Part shown: one piece after another, positions 38,023 to 49,346 of the stretch | Layout of the letters: each line of letters begins with the position of its first letter | Position numbering within the stretch: the first letter of the stretch is position 1 | Source of the DNA: Glebionis coronaria | Taxonomy: Eukaryota > Streptophyta > Magnoliopsida > Asterales > Asteraceae | Assembly (NCBI GenBank): GCA_025667525.1 | Contig: CM046877.1 | Span: 619,022,580-619,086,579 of the forward strand | Reading direction: 5' to 3' | Length of the DNA: 64,000 nt | Program-made: the position numbers and the translations under genes | The notes under the pieces: model-generated | Database searches by the model: none | The model's input: only the letters and a program-made list of their open reading frames with translations | What the model was told of the DNA's origin: nothing

Positions 38023-38051
38023 GATTTTACATACATATATATCTGATTAGA

Positions 38052-41000
38052 TGTAATAACCCGAACTTTAAAATCAACATTTAGACCGAGTTCTAATAGT
38101 ATTTCTAATATTCGGACCAATATTTATTAATCGAATTTTATTTGTCATGTTCTTCGACGAATAATATTGAACTCTCGACTAACCGGCAAGGTTAAGGCTT
38201 TAACTTGTTGAGTACGTGTCATTTATTAATTATTGGCAAAGTCTATGTCTTCATCGACCGTAAATATTGTCGTTATGACATAGAAATATTGTATATTGTC
38301 GTCGTTTTACGAGCATTATTCGTTATTTACGTTAAGCCTTTAGGCGACATTCGTTTATATAACGCGTTAACATATATTAAATTATAATCCCTCATTTATA
38401 TATTGAAATATAAATGTTCTCCGAATATCGATGTTTTTATTTTATATTGATAGTTTATTTTTCGTGTTTTACACGTATTTTTTAAATCGCGTAACTTTTA
38501 AAATATCGGGTTTCGATAATACCCGCTTTAACAATTTACGTGACAAAAGTTATACTAATTATCTATACACTCTATACTAAAACAAAAAAAACAGATGCTC
38601 ATGACACGTATCTATATAGATACGTGTCTAATGTTTACAAATTAAGTAACAATATACAAAATCTAATATACAATCACATGTCTATCTCTATCACATGTCT
38701 ATCTCGTTTCTTTTTCTTACTTGCCGAACATCAAAGAGTAAAAACATCACCACAAAATTTCATAGATGCTAGTTGATGAGCCAAGCTACAAGGGATTGTT
38801 AGTACTAATTTCATGTTTTAATATTGGGGTATCATAATCAATTTGGAGTAGAAGCATTCAACAACTATCTTACAATCATCCATCATTTTTGTAAGGGATA
38901 CTAACCATCTTCTTATTTTATTTAACAAGATATCTTAATTAATATAATTTGTATATGTTATTATGTTATATAACATATTTAAGGCATTGAATAAGAGTGT
39001 ATAGATCTTTTTATCACTAATAAGCTTACCTTGTAACAAAATAATAAGGTTGATTTAAACATCAGTGGTAAAACGTGTATATTTGACAACATACAGTGGG
39101 TTCTGATATTTAAATATAGTTTAGGATGATAGGCATGTGTTTTGTGGTGATTTCGCCGGGTGGCCCGTTTCGTGACGATACCCGATGAATTAGATATGGC
39201 CGAAATGGTAAAAAGTGGCGAATCTGAACATGCTGTATAAACTGACTGAAAACTCATTTTAGAACCCAGAACCATTGAAAAAGGTAAAACTTTGGGTTGT
39301 ATATAAACTTATTTAGAACACACACGAATCGAATGGTTTTGTACGGATAAACGGTTTGGAAATGGCGGCCAAAACGGTGAAACTGAAGTTGGCTGCGAAA
39401 AACAGCCAACTCTTCTAAGTGATAAAATGGGTAAATAAGCTATGATAAATATAAATTAGAGGCAATTGAACTTATAATAAGTAAACTAAATAAGTTAAGA
39501 ATGACTTTAGTAAAAATAACTCTTCTATATTATATACGGTTTAGGAGAAACGGTCTAATTAACGAGACATGTCGTAAAAATTGTAAGAATTAGACTATAT
39601 TAAATTAAGGTAAAACGTGATGATTTTTATAACACCGAAATGGTATGAGCCGCTTTATTAGTAAATATAGACTCGTTTATTTATTGATAACTAGAATACC
39701 CGAGACCCGGCCATCGTGGACATTAAGTTTACATCGTTATGAGGCGTTTTATAACCCGTAATACATATAAAGTGGATTTGGGCCACAAAAGCCCAACTTA
39801 TACTTATAATGGCTATTGGGCCATTATTGGACCTGAGATTAATAATGTATATGGAGATCAATAACGAGTTTGAAATGGACTTAGGTTATATAAATGATTA
39901 ATGGGTCACTAATGGGCTAGAATGGGCTTAATGGTCATAATGAGAAGATATATGTTAAATTGTTATGAAAGGTTTTATAAAAAGTTTAATAAAACTTATG
40001 CAATGTCCAAACTTACTAAAGTAAACTATTTACATATATGTTTGACTTATGTATAGTTTCGAGCCTAAGACGCGTCTCGTCATTATAGGTCTCGTTCGGT
40101 CATATGACGACCGTTGGGCATCTCGCTCTCGATCAACGATTGATTGTTATCTCGTGAAGTCGTGTATCGACTATTGGATGTTTGTTCCTCGATAAACGTT
40201 GATAGCTATATCAGGTGAGTTCATAGCCTCGCTTTTACTGCTTTATATGTGTTTATTAACCGGCGAGGGGGAATACATGCTCTTGGTATAAAAATATATG
40301 ACGTTTATATATATATGGTTTTGAGAGAATAAATGTTTATGAATAAACATGTGGTTTGCTATATGCTTTGAACGAATACATGTTGTTGTAAATGAATGTA
40401 AGATGGTTGATTAAATGATTTTGAAAGATGAACACAAGCGTTGATTGTATTGATTGTGAACCGCTATTTGCTAAGTGCTGTATTGCCAAAATTTGAAAGT
40501 CCTTAAAACCCATGAACCGTTAACTACCTGTAATGGGTAGGCGCTGGTACAGACGGATGGATCCATCGGGGATGGCCCCCACCTGGGAAGGTCGCACCTG
40601 TGGGTTGGAGGCTCAGCCAGGTGTGTTGTATTAGAAGTAAGGGGGTATTCGGCAAAATACCTGACTAGGGCATTATTATACTTAAGGCTTCGGTGTCATG
40701 GCTTAGTAGAATAGCGTGGACTTTGGGTATTGCATGTGTTGCACTATCGACAGTGGATGAGATTCTTGTGTTCAAAAGCTTTATGGTTTATTTAAAAACC
40801 CATTATTGTTTATTAAAAACCTATGAATTCACTCAACCGTTGTGTTGACATGTTAGCAAGTATTCTCAGGTGTATAGGTTCAAGAGCGGCTGGAGCATGG
40901 AGCTGCGCGGGATAAAGTAAAGGCAAAACAAACAATTTTCATTCGATACATTTGACAAATCTTTATTATTTCTTAAGGTTTGTATAAATTGGTGGGACCT

Positions 41001-41153
41001 CTTTTTTAGTAAACTCTGATTTAATAAAATTATCGAATGGTTTATTTTATAAAACGTCTCTTTTGAGGTCGTTTTCTATGACTATGTGTGATGTGCTATG
41101 AAGTAACACCCAATGTTGATATTCCGATGCCTTGTGAAATTGGGGGTGTTACA
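38052..41153 (+). mobile_element. Solo LTR (gypsy-type), plus strand, 3.1 kb, in an intron
   Basis: It starts TGTAATAACCCGAAC and ends TTGGGGGTGTTACA, with TG...CA edges and the same terminal GGTGTTACA as the other LTRs here. Flanks TTAGA (38047-38051) and TTATA (41154-41158) form a target duplication with one mismatch. No primer site, purine tract or second LTR is present. It sits inside intron 3 of the Transposase_24 pseudogene. Confidence 0.8.
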
Positions 41154-41642
41154 TTATACATTTTGGTGTGTTAAGATTTGTCGTTTTTAATTAGATTGAT
41201 CTTATATGCGTGTGTATGTACAGAAAAGGGCGTCGGAAACCCAAGAGCAACCTTTAGAGATTGACATGTTTTATCGTTTGCACACTGATGCAAACAGTGT
41301 ATTCGCAGACGCTCTCCAGATGTATGTAAGTATTCTTTCAAAACTCACTTTAGTGAATCATTGATTAATAATGTAGCAACCAGACTAATATATTTACTAT
41401 CTTGTGTTATTGTCACTACACAGGATAGGATGAGGGAGCTCGAGGCGACGGGTGAGCACACCACTGCAGAAATCAACCAAATGGTCCGAGGAGGGAAGTT
41501 TCGCGGCCATATTCGTGGGTCAGGTATTTCCGAATACGTCCGCTCTATGCCGAGCTTTTCGGCACCCGCTGACAGAAGTAGGGATGACGATTCTATTATG
41601 ATGTTTTCCAGATTTTTTCCGGAAAAAATCTACCAAATATAA

Positions 41643-42069
41643 AACATGTACCAAAACCTGTATTTACTCACCAAAACACACATAGAAAGTAAATTTGGAA
41701 TACAAATCAACACAAACGCGGAATAAGTCCAAACTTGCACCAAAATATAATATAACTAATAGCCCAAACGCAGTATAAGTCAGGATAGTTAAGGATACTA
41801 AGGAAACAAGCGTTCTAATTTAGGATAATAGGGAAACAAGTCAAGATGTTTATAAAGAAACAATGTACCATACTAATAAACACATATATAACACGACTAG
41901 CTCGTATCATCGCCACCATCCTCACCACCCTCCCGGTCCTCACCATCATCACACGGACGACTCCCGCTCCCGCTGGCACCACCACTATCAAATCTGGCAA
42001 AATGATCGTCATACTTGTCGTCGCTTCTCAGCATGCGCCTGCTGTGCATGCATTTTATAAAAAAATCTG
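41643..42069. other. CACTA-2 3' non-coding region
   Basis: Includes a His/Pro-coding, C-rich patch (41905-41990: CACC/CATC repeats) open in several frames at once, typical of biased composition rather than a gene. Confidence 0.4.
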
Positions 42070-42578
42070 TAGAGGTTTTCCTAGCGACATGTCACTGGGA
42101 AACCCATCACTAAACGACAACATAATCGGGCAAAAAGCGTTGACAAGTCAAACCTATCGAGAGTTTCTCCAGCGACAGGTCGCTGAGGAAACCTTCTCTA
42201 AACGACAAAATAATCGGGAAAAAACGTTGACAAGTCAAACCTAAAGCGCTGACAAGTCAAACGTAAGGAGAGATTCTCCAGTGACATGTAGCTCGGGAAA
42301 ATATGTAATTACTAAGAATATTATGATTAACTTAATTTTTATAAATTTAATCAGAATTTCCCCCTTCGATATGTCGCTGGAGAAACGGCACAATACTTTT
42401 CAAAAAAAGTCCGTGGGCCCCACCTGTCGCTGGGGATTGCCATTGGGGAATGTATTCTCCTCGATGAAGCCCCATCAAAAGTTCCCCAACGACATGTCGA
42501 TGGGAAAAAGTATCCCATCAAAATGTCGCTGGGGAAAGCTTCCGTATGTCGTTGGGGAATGGGTGGATTGTTATAGTG
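42070..42578 (+). repeat. CACTA-2 subterminal repeats and 3' terminus
   Basis: Many copies, in both orientations, of CGACATGTCGCTGGGGAAA-like motifs (for example near 42083, 42165, 42365, 42425, 42490, 42520, 42545), ending TTATAGTG. The repeats differ from those of CACTA-1, so the two elements belong to different families. Confidence 0.85.
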
Positions 42579-44120
42579 ATTTCATTGGTGTAAATTGTAT
42601 TTAGTTTGTGCAATATATATTTTTATGTGTATTTTATACTTTAGTTCTTACTAGAGATAGAAACTACAAATAATGTTCATTGTAAGTATCGTTGATGATT
42701 TTAATGTCGCCTGTCATTTTAAGTCATTGTTATTTATTAGAAACCATTGCAATTTCATATTAAGCTCGGACGCGAGTAAAAGAAATGTGAAGTACCAACT
42801 CGTTTAAGTGAATGCATTTTTCAACCACCAAAAAAGATGTAGGGTCGGGGCATCGCCCCTGGTTGAGGATCTTGCTCCCAATGGGTTATTCGTTTTCCGA
42901 CCAAAACCAACTGATATGAATGTTGGCCTAAAGTCAGGACTGTTAGGTTCAATCGTTTCTTAACTAGCATCTGTATACTAATAGACAGGGCCGGATTTAA
43001 GGGTGTGCGGCAAGGGCAACCGCACAGGGCCTCCGTTGTTTAGGGGCCTCCCATTTCTAATCTTCAGTTTTACTATGAACTCGTTTATGGAGGATTTAAT
43101 CTAGTCAATAGGTGATATTAGATGGACTATATATACTTTTTATAACGTAATTGAGAAAACTTTTCGTGTTCTATAATGGAAGAAATGAAATGCAGTATTG
43201 AATATGTGGGGAAGATGACCCAAAGTTGTGAGATAAATTGCAGTTAGGACCTTTTAGTTTAATGTGTCTTTTTAAAATAAGTATCCTTTATTTCTATTAA
43301 ATTGCAGTTACTTTGAAATATGTTCATTACAATCATGTGATTCAAAATCATATTACTTTACGTCATACGTCTCTTTGTAAAAAATAAAACTTGTTTTACA
43401 TCCCAACTATTTTGTATTAGAAATTAGTATCTTTAGTTCCGGTTAGTATCTTTTAGCCCGGAATTGAATTGTCAAACCTAGAAAAAGGATTATGTAAATC
43501 GCAATACGAAAATTTATTCTTTTGATCGATATTAAAAATTCATTGGGTTTTTAAAGTTGGAGGGTTTATGTTATTTTTTTTGCACATGGCCTCTAAATTT
43601 CACGGGACGGCCCTGCTAATAGATGTTTTAGTCTCATTTGAAATTACGAAAACAAACAATATTTCTTCTTTTGTTCTATCGTATGTGCTTTGAAAAGAGT
43701 GCTTTGATTTTTTTGATTTTTTTAATAGAAATTTTGTGTAACCTAAGCAATAAGTTAATTGGCCACAAATCAGGTTGGGTTAACTTATCTATCATTTTAT
43801 ATAAGGTCGAGATATGTATTTTGAAAAGTGAATTATACACTATTCAATCAGATACAAAGTATTTAAGATTATCTTCAATAAGTTATATTTTGATTTTAAT
43901 AATAGGTTGACAATGATTAGGTAGTGTCACAATAGTAGTACGTAAGGCAATACACTCAAAATGATTATCCAGGGGCAAAAAGAGAAATATCATACTTTAA
44001 TATAAATACAAGTATTATGGTGGTACAAGTAAGAACCTAAGAAGCATATTCGCATAATGATGTTAACAAGTGTAAAAGAATGGATAACATAGTATGCCAA
44101 AGTCGGTAGAATACAAGACT
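42579..44120. repeat. Segmental repeat copy B
   Basis: It starts at the CACTA-2 edge (TCATTGGTGTAAATTG) and parallels copy C from 46431. It contains the shared blocks GATGTAGGGTCGGGGCAT, ACCAAAACCAACTGA and AATAGGTTGACAATGA. The stretch 43880-44095 matches 62084-62335. A hAT element is inserted at 42986. Short frames here are not conserved between copies. Confidence 0.75.
42986..43615. mobile_element. Non-autonomous hAT transposon, 630 bp
   Basis: It is bounded by CAGGGCCG and its inverse CGGCCCTG and flanked by a perfect 8-bp duplication CTAATAGA (42978-42985 and 43616-43623). Copy C has the same place without the element and with one CTAATAGA (46828-46835). There is no transposase. Confidence 0.93.
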
Positions 44121-45383
44121 AAAGTTTATAGAAACGTTAACATGACTAATCAATAAAGCAATGTTTTTGTTTTTGGGGTTTACTTTATATTGACATATCA
44201 TTTGTCTATATATCACCTCTTTCGTATATTGTAAATTTATAGTCTTGTATACCATTTTAAGACGACCTAAAATTATAGTCCCTTTCAAAAAAATAGATGT
44301 AAATAATGTAACAAGTTTACCATATTACACCTATTGATACTAGAAATTACAAAATATATATAAAGTTTTAATTAATTGCATAAGGGGTAAGAGTGTCACT
44401 TAGCAAAAAAGTAAGAGAAAGAATAAAGTGATAGTGGTGATTTCTAAAATAATTTGTTTTTTATCGGAGAGACTATTAATTTGGGACGGAAGGAGTAAGT
44501 ATTTGCATTTTTTGGTCACTTTATTATTTACTACAACTATCCTCACACAGGAGCAGAATTAATTTAAGTTAGACCACAGTTTCATTTAGATTATAAGAGA
44601 TATTGGTTTCACACTTACTATAGTTGTTTGTTTAATATGTTTAGTTCAAGAAACTAAGCATCAAACCTTCAAAACTAAGTATTTTTAAGATCTGCAAAAG
44701 ATGATAGGTTTACAAACCCATTCCAATTACCATAACCATATAATCATTCCTACTTATTGTCACTCCCCGCCTGATTTCACAAGATTAATCGGGATTCCTG
44801 TTGAGACCGTCCATGACATTATGAAACAAAAGCCAGTTGCTTATGTAGTTTATTTCGTTTATTTCTTTTCCAAAGACAGTTGCTTATGTAAGTTTCCAAA
44901 TATAAAAGGAAACTTTGATCATATATGAGAGAATTATGGTGATAGGCAACTGAAAATGAAACAAACATAAGAAATTGAAAAATATATATCCCCAACTTAT
45001 CCAAAAGAGCAAAACCCTACCACAAATAAAAGAGAAAAAGTGGAAGTTCTACATCATGGGTTATAGTGGCGAAAAGCTAATAATGGTGGAATTTGATTTT
45101 CCCCCATAAGATAATAATTGACTTATTATAGTTGGTGAAAAGAATGTTAAGAATTAGCTTATCTTGATTGTTGAACATCATGTTTAATGGTAACAAGTTT
45201 CACATACAAACATAAAGTAAAACCATGTCTTCATATATCAACACAAGTTCTACATCTATATGACTAAATATAATACATAGATACAGGTTGATTCAAATAT
45301 CATTACCATTCTAATATCACTAACACAAAGATCATCACATGAAACCAGTTAACCAGTAGCGGACGCAGACATCGGTTATAGAC
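44121..45383. other. Intergenic region, possible MITE remnant
   Basis: GGGACGGAAGGAGTA near 44482-44496 resembles a Stowaway terminus, but no clear partner end was found (a weak one near 44277). An open stretch at 44701-44928 (+) is unrecognised and has no supporting context. Nothing else is seen. Confidence 0.35.
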
Positions 45384-45578
45384 TTATAGAAAAATCCGAG
45401 ACTTCTTTTTCCGAAAGGCCTCTATTGTTGGATGAACTTTGTTTTTTGTTGATTTTGCTTCCGATTTGTGGATGTTAGGACCCGACATAAGTTGTGTTAC
45501 GTCCTTGAGTTTCATTTTCTTCTTCAGGCTTTGTTGTTGGTTATTTAGCTGTGCATAACTGATTCCAACTAAAGACAT
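45384..45578 (-). CDS. Small uncharacterised protein, 64 residues
   Basis: A single-exon frame on the minus strand runs from ATG (45578) to stop (45384). It encodes a short basic protein beginning MSLVGISYAQLNNQQQSLKK, with Lys clusters (KKKMKLKD, KSTKNK, FRKKKSRIF) and no signal peptide or membrane segment. A TATA box TATAAATA (46002-46009) lies upstream on the same strand, and the leader holds repeated ATCA units and the start context ATCAATAATG. A hAT MITE now separates promoter and start codon. The composition recalls small wound- or stress-related plant proteins, but I cannot name a family. It is the best host-gene candidate here; it could also be a gene fragment. Confidence 0.5.
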   Translation of the reverse strand: MSLVGISYAQLNNQQQSLKKKMKLKDVTQLMSGPNIHKSEAKSTKNKVHPTIEAFRKKKSRIFL

Positions 45579-45585
45579 TATTGAT

Positions 45586-45936
45586 TAGGGGTGGCTAAAT
45601 GGCTGGACGGGTATAGGCACTGGGTTAAATGGACGTTGGTCCATGGACGCGGAATAAATGGATAATTTTTAATATTTGGACTAAACGGACTTGGACCAAA
45701 TGGACATTAGCTAAATGTACAATATTAAAGGAGAAATAAATACACTCAATATTAATTTAACCAAATTCTTTTATGTTGTCTAAATAGTCCATAATACCAA
45801 TTTGTTTAAGAAAATGTTTTTTATGTTATCCAAATAGTACAACTAAAATAAAAGTAATACCTATTTAATCCATTAGTTCAAAAAAATGGTCCAAATAGAT
45901 TAAATTTAAGCACATGGACATGATTTACCACCTCTA
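45586..45936. mobile_element. hAT-type MITE, 351 bp, at the start codon of the small gene
   Basis: The ends TAGGGGTGGCTAAAT and ATTTACCACCTCTA are imperfect inverted repeats. They are flanked by a perfect 8-bp duplication TTATTGAT (45578-45585 and 45937-45944). No coding capacity. Its interior repeats AAATGGAC-like words. Confidence 0.9.
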
Positions 45937-46001
45937 TTATTGATTGATTGATTTAATTTGCTATGTTTGTGACTTGCAAAATCTATGTGTTGAGAACTTG
46001 G

Positions 46002-46009
46002 TATTTATA
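46002..46009 (-). promoter_or_regulatory. TATA box of the small gene
   Basis: The minus strand reads CCTATAAATACC. Without the MITE it would lie about 70 bp upstream of the ATG, a normal plant spacing with a 30-40 nt leader. Confidence 0.55.
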
Positions 46010-46039
46010 GGAAGAAAAATAAAGTGCCAATGGTTTATT

Positions 46040-47098
46040 GTACTATAGCAATCCATGGGCTGATTGCTAAATGCTAAGTACTGTACTATATTTTAAAAGG
46101 CTTGTCTATCTACTTTTGCATCTAAAGTTTAAAACAGGTTAACAGAAAGATTCCAAGAAAACAAAAATAGATGGTCATTTCTTATATTGATTAATAAGTT
46201 AATGTTTTTTTTCTTATAATTATAATATAATGTTGACATTTTGATTTTTAATATTTTTATATCAAGTACTATCATATAATACAAACAAAACAAAGATATT
46301 TAAAGTTTAAGTTGTAAAGTTAAAACCGAAAGAGTAAACACTTTGACTATAAATATAAGACGGAAGTAGTAGTCGTTAATAATGTGTTTTAAATTGAAAG
46401 TGGTTCTAATTAATGAGCAATGATGATATTTCATTGGTATAAATTGTATTTAGTTTGTGCAATATATATATTTTTTGTGTATTTTATATTTTTGTTCTTA
46501 TTATAGATGGAAACTACAAATAATGTTCATTGTAAGTATCGTTGATGATTTTACATTCACCTGTTATTTTAAGTACCTGTAATTTATTAGAAACTTTTAG
46601 CAATTTCACATTAAGCTCGTACACGAGTAAGAGAAATGTGAAATACTAACTCGTATGAGTGAATGTGTTTTTCAATCACAACAAAAAATGTAAGGTTGGA
46701 GCATCCCCCTTTGCTGGGGATCTTGCTCCAAATGAGTTATTCATTTTTCGACCAAAACCAACTGACACAATGGTTGGCCAGAGTCATGACTGTTAGGTTC
46801 AACCGTTTCTTGACTAGCATGTGTTTACTAATAGATGTTTTAGTCTCATTTGGGATTCACGAAAACAAACTATATATCTCCTTTTTCTCTGTCATATGTT
46901 CTATGATCGTCTTATCGTAATAGAGATTTCATGAAACTTAATCAGATAATAAGTTAGTCGGCCACAAAACCGGGCTTTAGACTTGCTAATCTATCATCTA
47001 ATATAGTTGTCGAGATATTTATTTTGAAAAGCGAATTATACACTATTCAATCAAATACATAGTATTTAAGATAATCATCACACTCTAACCTCTACTTA
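46040..47098. repeat. Segmental repeat copy C, left part
   Basis: It parallels copy A (from about 20075) and copy B (from 42579). It contains the unoccupied versions of both the CACTA-2 site (46428-46430) and the hAT site (46828-46835). It is interrupted by a solo LTR at 47099 and resumes at 62084. Confidence 0.75.
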
Positions 47099-49346
47099 TG
47101 TAACACCCCACTTGGATAAGTGGACCGTTACGTGTATTTATGGCGTGTCATCAAAGCATAGAAGGTAAATGTCCTAAAACATTAACTGACCATAAAGGAA
47201 ATACCAGAATCAAACATCGGTAATCCAAACATAAGCTCAAAACATGAAAAGTAAATACTGAAAGAAAGGACTAAACAATGTCCAAACATGCAAATATATG
47301 TATGAAGTGCATAAAGTAAAGAAGTCTGAATAGCTTCCATCTAATGCACGTACTCTCAGAGTCCTAACAGCATTATGGTGTACTTGCCGTTAGAACATGA
47401 AAGGAACTACGGCTCAGCATAACGCCCAGTGAACGGTTACAAAGCATGATAAGGAAACTGGAATGAAGCAGATAATAAAATACTGAAGTTGTAAATATTG
47501 ATATATACATTGCAGCGGAAAAGTGTGTAAGTTTTGAAAATTCTGGTATATTACTGGTAAAACTGTACTATTAACTGTTAAATCTGAAAACATGTATTTA
47601 CTGTAGTTTAAGTGCCAAGAGCTTATATAGGTCATGTGATGTAACAACGTCTGCATGAATACATAGAGGGGTGACCTCGTCATGCTGTAGAGGGGTGACC
47701 TCTAAATAATGTGTTGGGTGGAGGGATCAACTCCAATGTGAAGGATGTAGAGCACACACCACATTCACTTGATAAGCTGTAACTGATAACCTAGGATGCA
47801 TCCATATTCCATACGCCCCCGCTGATGATACTGATAAATGGGCCAAGCTAAAATAAATGAGACGCTGCGAGAAATCACTCCCCCTTAGAGGAGTCATGAC
47901 ACTCGTGCCTCTAGTGTCATGGTTACGGTACCTCCGTAACTAGTACATAACTGGTCATGCTTGTATATAAAGCTCAGGCAAATTTAAGTTAGTTATTAAA
48001 ATGATTACTTATAAAACTTAGACATATACATGGGAAAACATTTGGCTGCAGACGGGAAATCCTAATCATGCATAAGAAAGGAAGTCCTTACTGAAGGATG
48101 GAAAATCCGTACCTCGTGTCCAGTAATGAAACAAGAATGAAAGCTGAAGGATCTACTCCGACTTCACGGATACTACATAAATAAGGGACGTGAAATGAGT
48201 TGTCTGATTACTGTTTACTGTTACTGATTCTTATATGTTCTTAGTTTAATTTATTTTACTCTTGTAATACTGTTTGTATATAATCTGATAAGTTCTGACT
48301 GTTCGATAACATTACAGATTAATATATATACTGTATTCCTGATTACTTTAAAATATGTACTCCAATATAATAATATTACTATAAATAGTAACCTGCTATT
48401 AATAGAAAGTTTCTAAATTTAGAAATATTTCCAAATTAGTTTTCTTGAAATTTAAATCATAAAATAAATCACATGTTTATAAGTAATTAAAATGATAAAA
48501 AAATATCGATTTAATTTTTACTAATTAAATAAATAAAATCAACCATTTAATTAGTTTATTTATGAAACTCCTTTATAAAATAATTTAATTACTTTAAATA
48601 ATTTCTCGCATTTATTATTACTTGCGATTCCCGAAAACCCGTGCTAAAAACCTTCCCAAAGACACCTATGTCTCGGTTAAACCAAATCGGGCCCACTTCG
48701 TGGTCCCCCCTGCTGACGTCACGCAGCAATAGCCACTGGCCTAGTGTCAGTTGCTACTGCTCCTATTGTGGTTCCACTGTTCTTGTTCAGTTCCCATTGT
48801 TAGTTATGTTATTCCCACTGTTTGTATATCTTCCCACTGATTGGACAGTATACCCCCTGTTTGGGGTTTTTGCTGCTGTTCGAAAATCCAAACACCCCTG
48901 CTGATTGTTTTTACCCACTGTTATTAAATCCAAACACCCCCTGCTGAAAACAAACGTCTCTCCTGGTGGTTTGTGTCTCGGCCGACAACAATGGCCACCA
49001 CCGAGAGTCTGTGACTCTCGGTTTTCAGGAACCAAACACAACCCGACACCCCTTCTAATCAGTTCTATGCTTTCCTTTTTTTTAATTTTCTACTGTTCTT
49101 GGCTAAAACTTGTAGGATGCGATTATTGAAAAGCAAAAGAGAGATGTATTACCTTTTTGTGATTAAGGATTTACAATGAACACGAAATCAATTACTTTGA
49201 AGAATTCAAAAGTTGTTTTCCCCTTGTTTTGCTTCTACCCGTCGGCCACCACAGGACAACCATGAAACCAATTTTTTATTTTGTTTACTGTTGTGTGAAA
49301 AGAGGGTGGGATAACCCCCGTTTTTTTTAAATGGACCGGTCCTAAA

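Larger units (their letters stand above)
37003..41642 (+). pseudogene. CACTA second gene, Transposase_24 (Ptta/En/Spm) type, five exons
   Basis: Exons 37003-37105, 37209-37492, 37639-37974, 41224-41325 and 41424-41642 join in frame through GT-AG introns to 348 codons. The start is ATG at 37003 (MADVARGHGGDCGG). Family features include NLFGVVIRDIPLYYPS-KDVP, KRSEANNKNLSK with WEKYIKFWSDP before it, and a late VRGGKFRGHIRGSG motif. Two in-frame stops break it: TGA at 37442-37444, where the family has Trp, and TGA at 37675-37677. Intron 3 (37975-41223) was enlarged by a 3.1 kb solo LTR. The usual C-terminal coiled coil is missing; the frame ends early at 41640. Proteins of this type bind CACTA subterminal repeats and assist transposition. 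Confidence 0.82.
35411..42578 (+). mobile_element. CACTA transposon (CACTA-2), 5'-truncated, with solo LTR inside
   Basis: Two CACTA genes in tandem (transposase C-terminal part, then a Transposase_24-type gene) are followed by subterminal repeats and the terminus TTGTTATAGTG at 42578. Read inverted it is CACTATAACAA. The adjoining ATT (42579-42581) is a likely 3-bp target duplication, because copy C of the host repeat has a single ATT at the same point (46428-46430). The transposase N-terminal region and the 5' terminus are missing: the sequence passes into the minisatellite instead. Confidence 0.85.

Noticed and set aside
41846..42244. Overlapping open frames on both strands rich in Thr/Ile/His
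   Set aside because: A CACC/CATC-rich patch opens several frames at once; no family likeness, and it runs into the CACTA subterminal repeats.
44277..44497. Complete Stowaway MITE
   Set aside because: Only the right end (GGGACGGAAGGAGTA) looks right; the left end TAGTCCCTTTC is a weak match and no TA duplication could be fixed.
48641..49129. Three overlapping open frames on both strands
   Set aside because: They lie inside a solo LTR, show no domain and are not supported by splice or promoter context.
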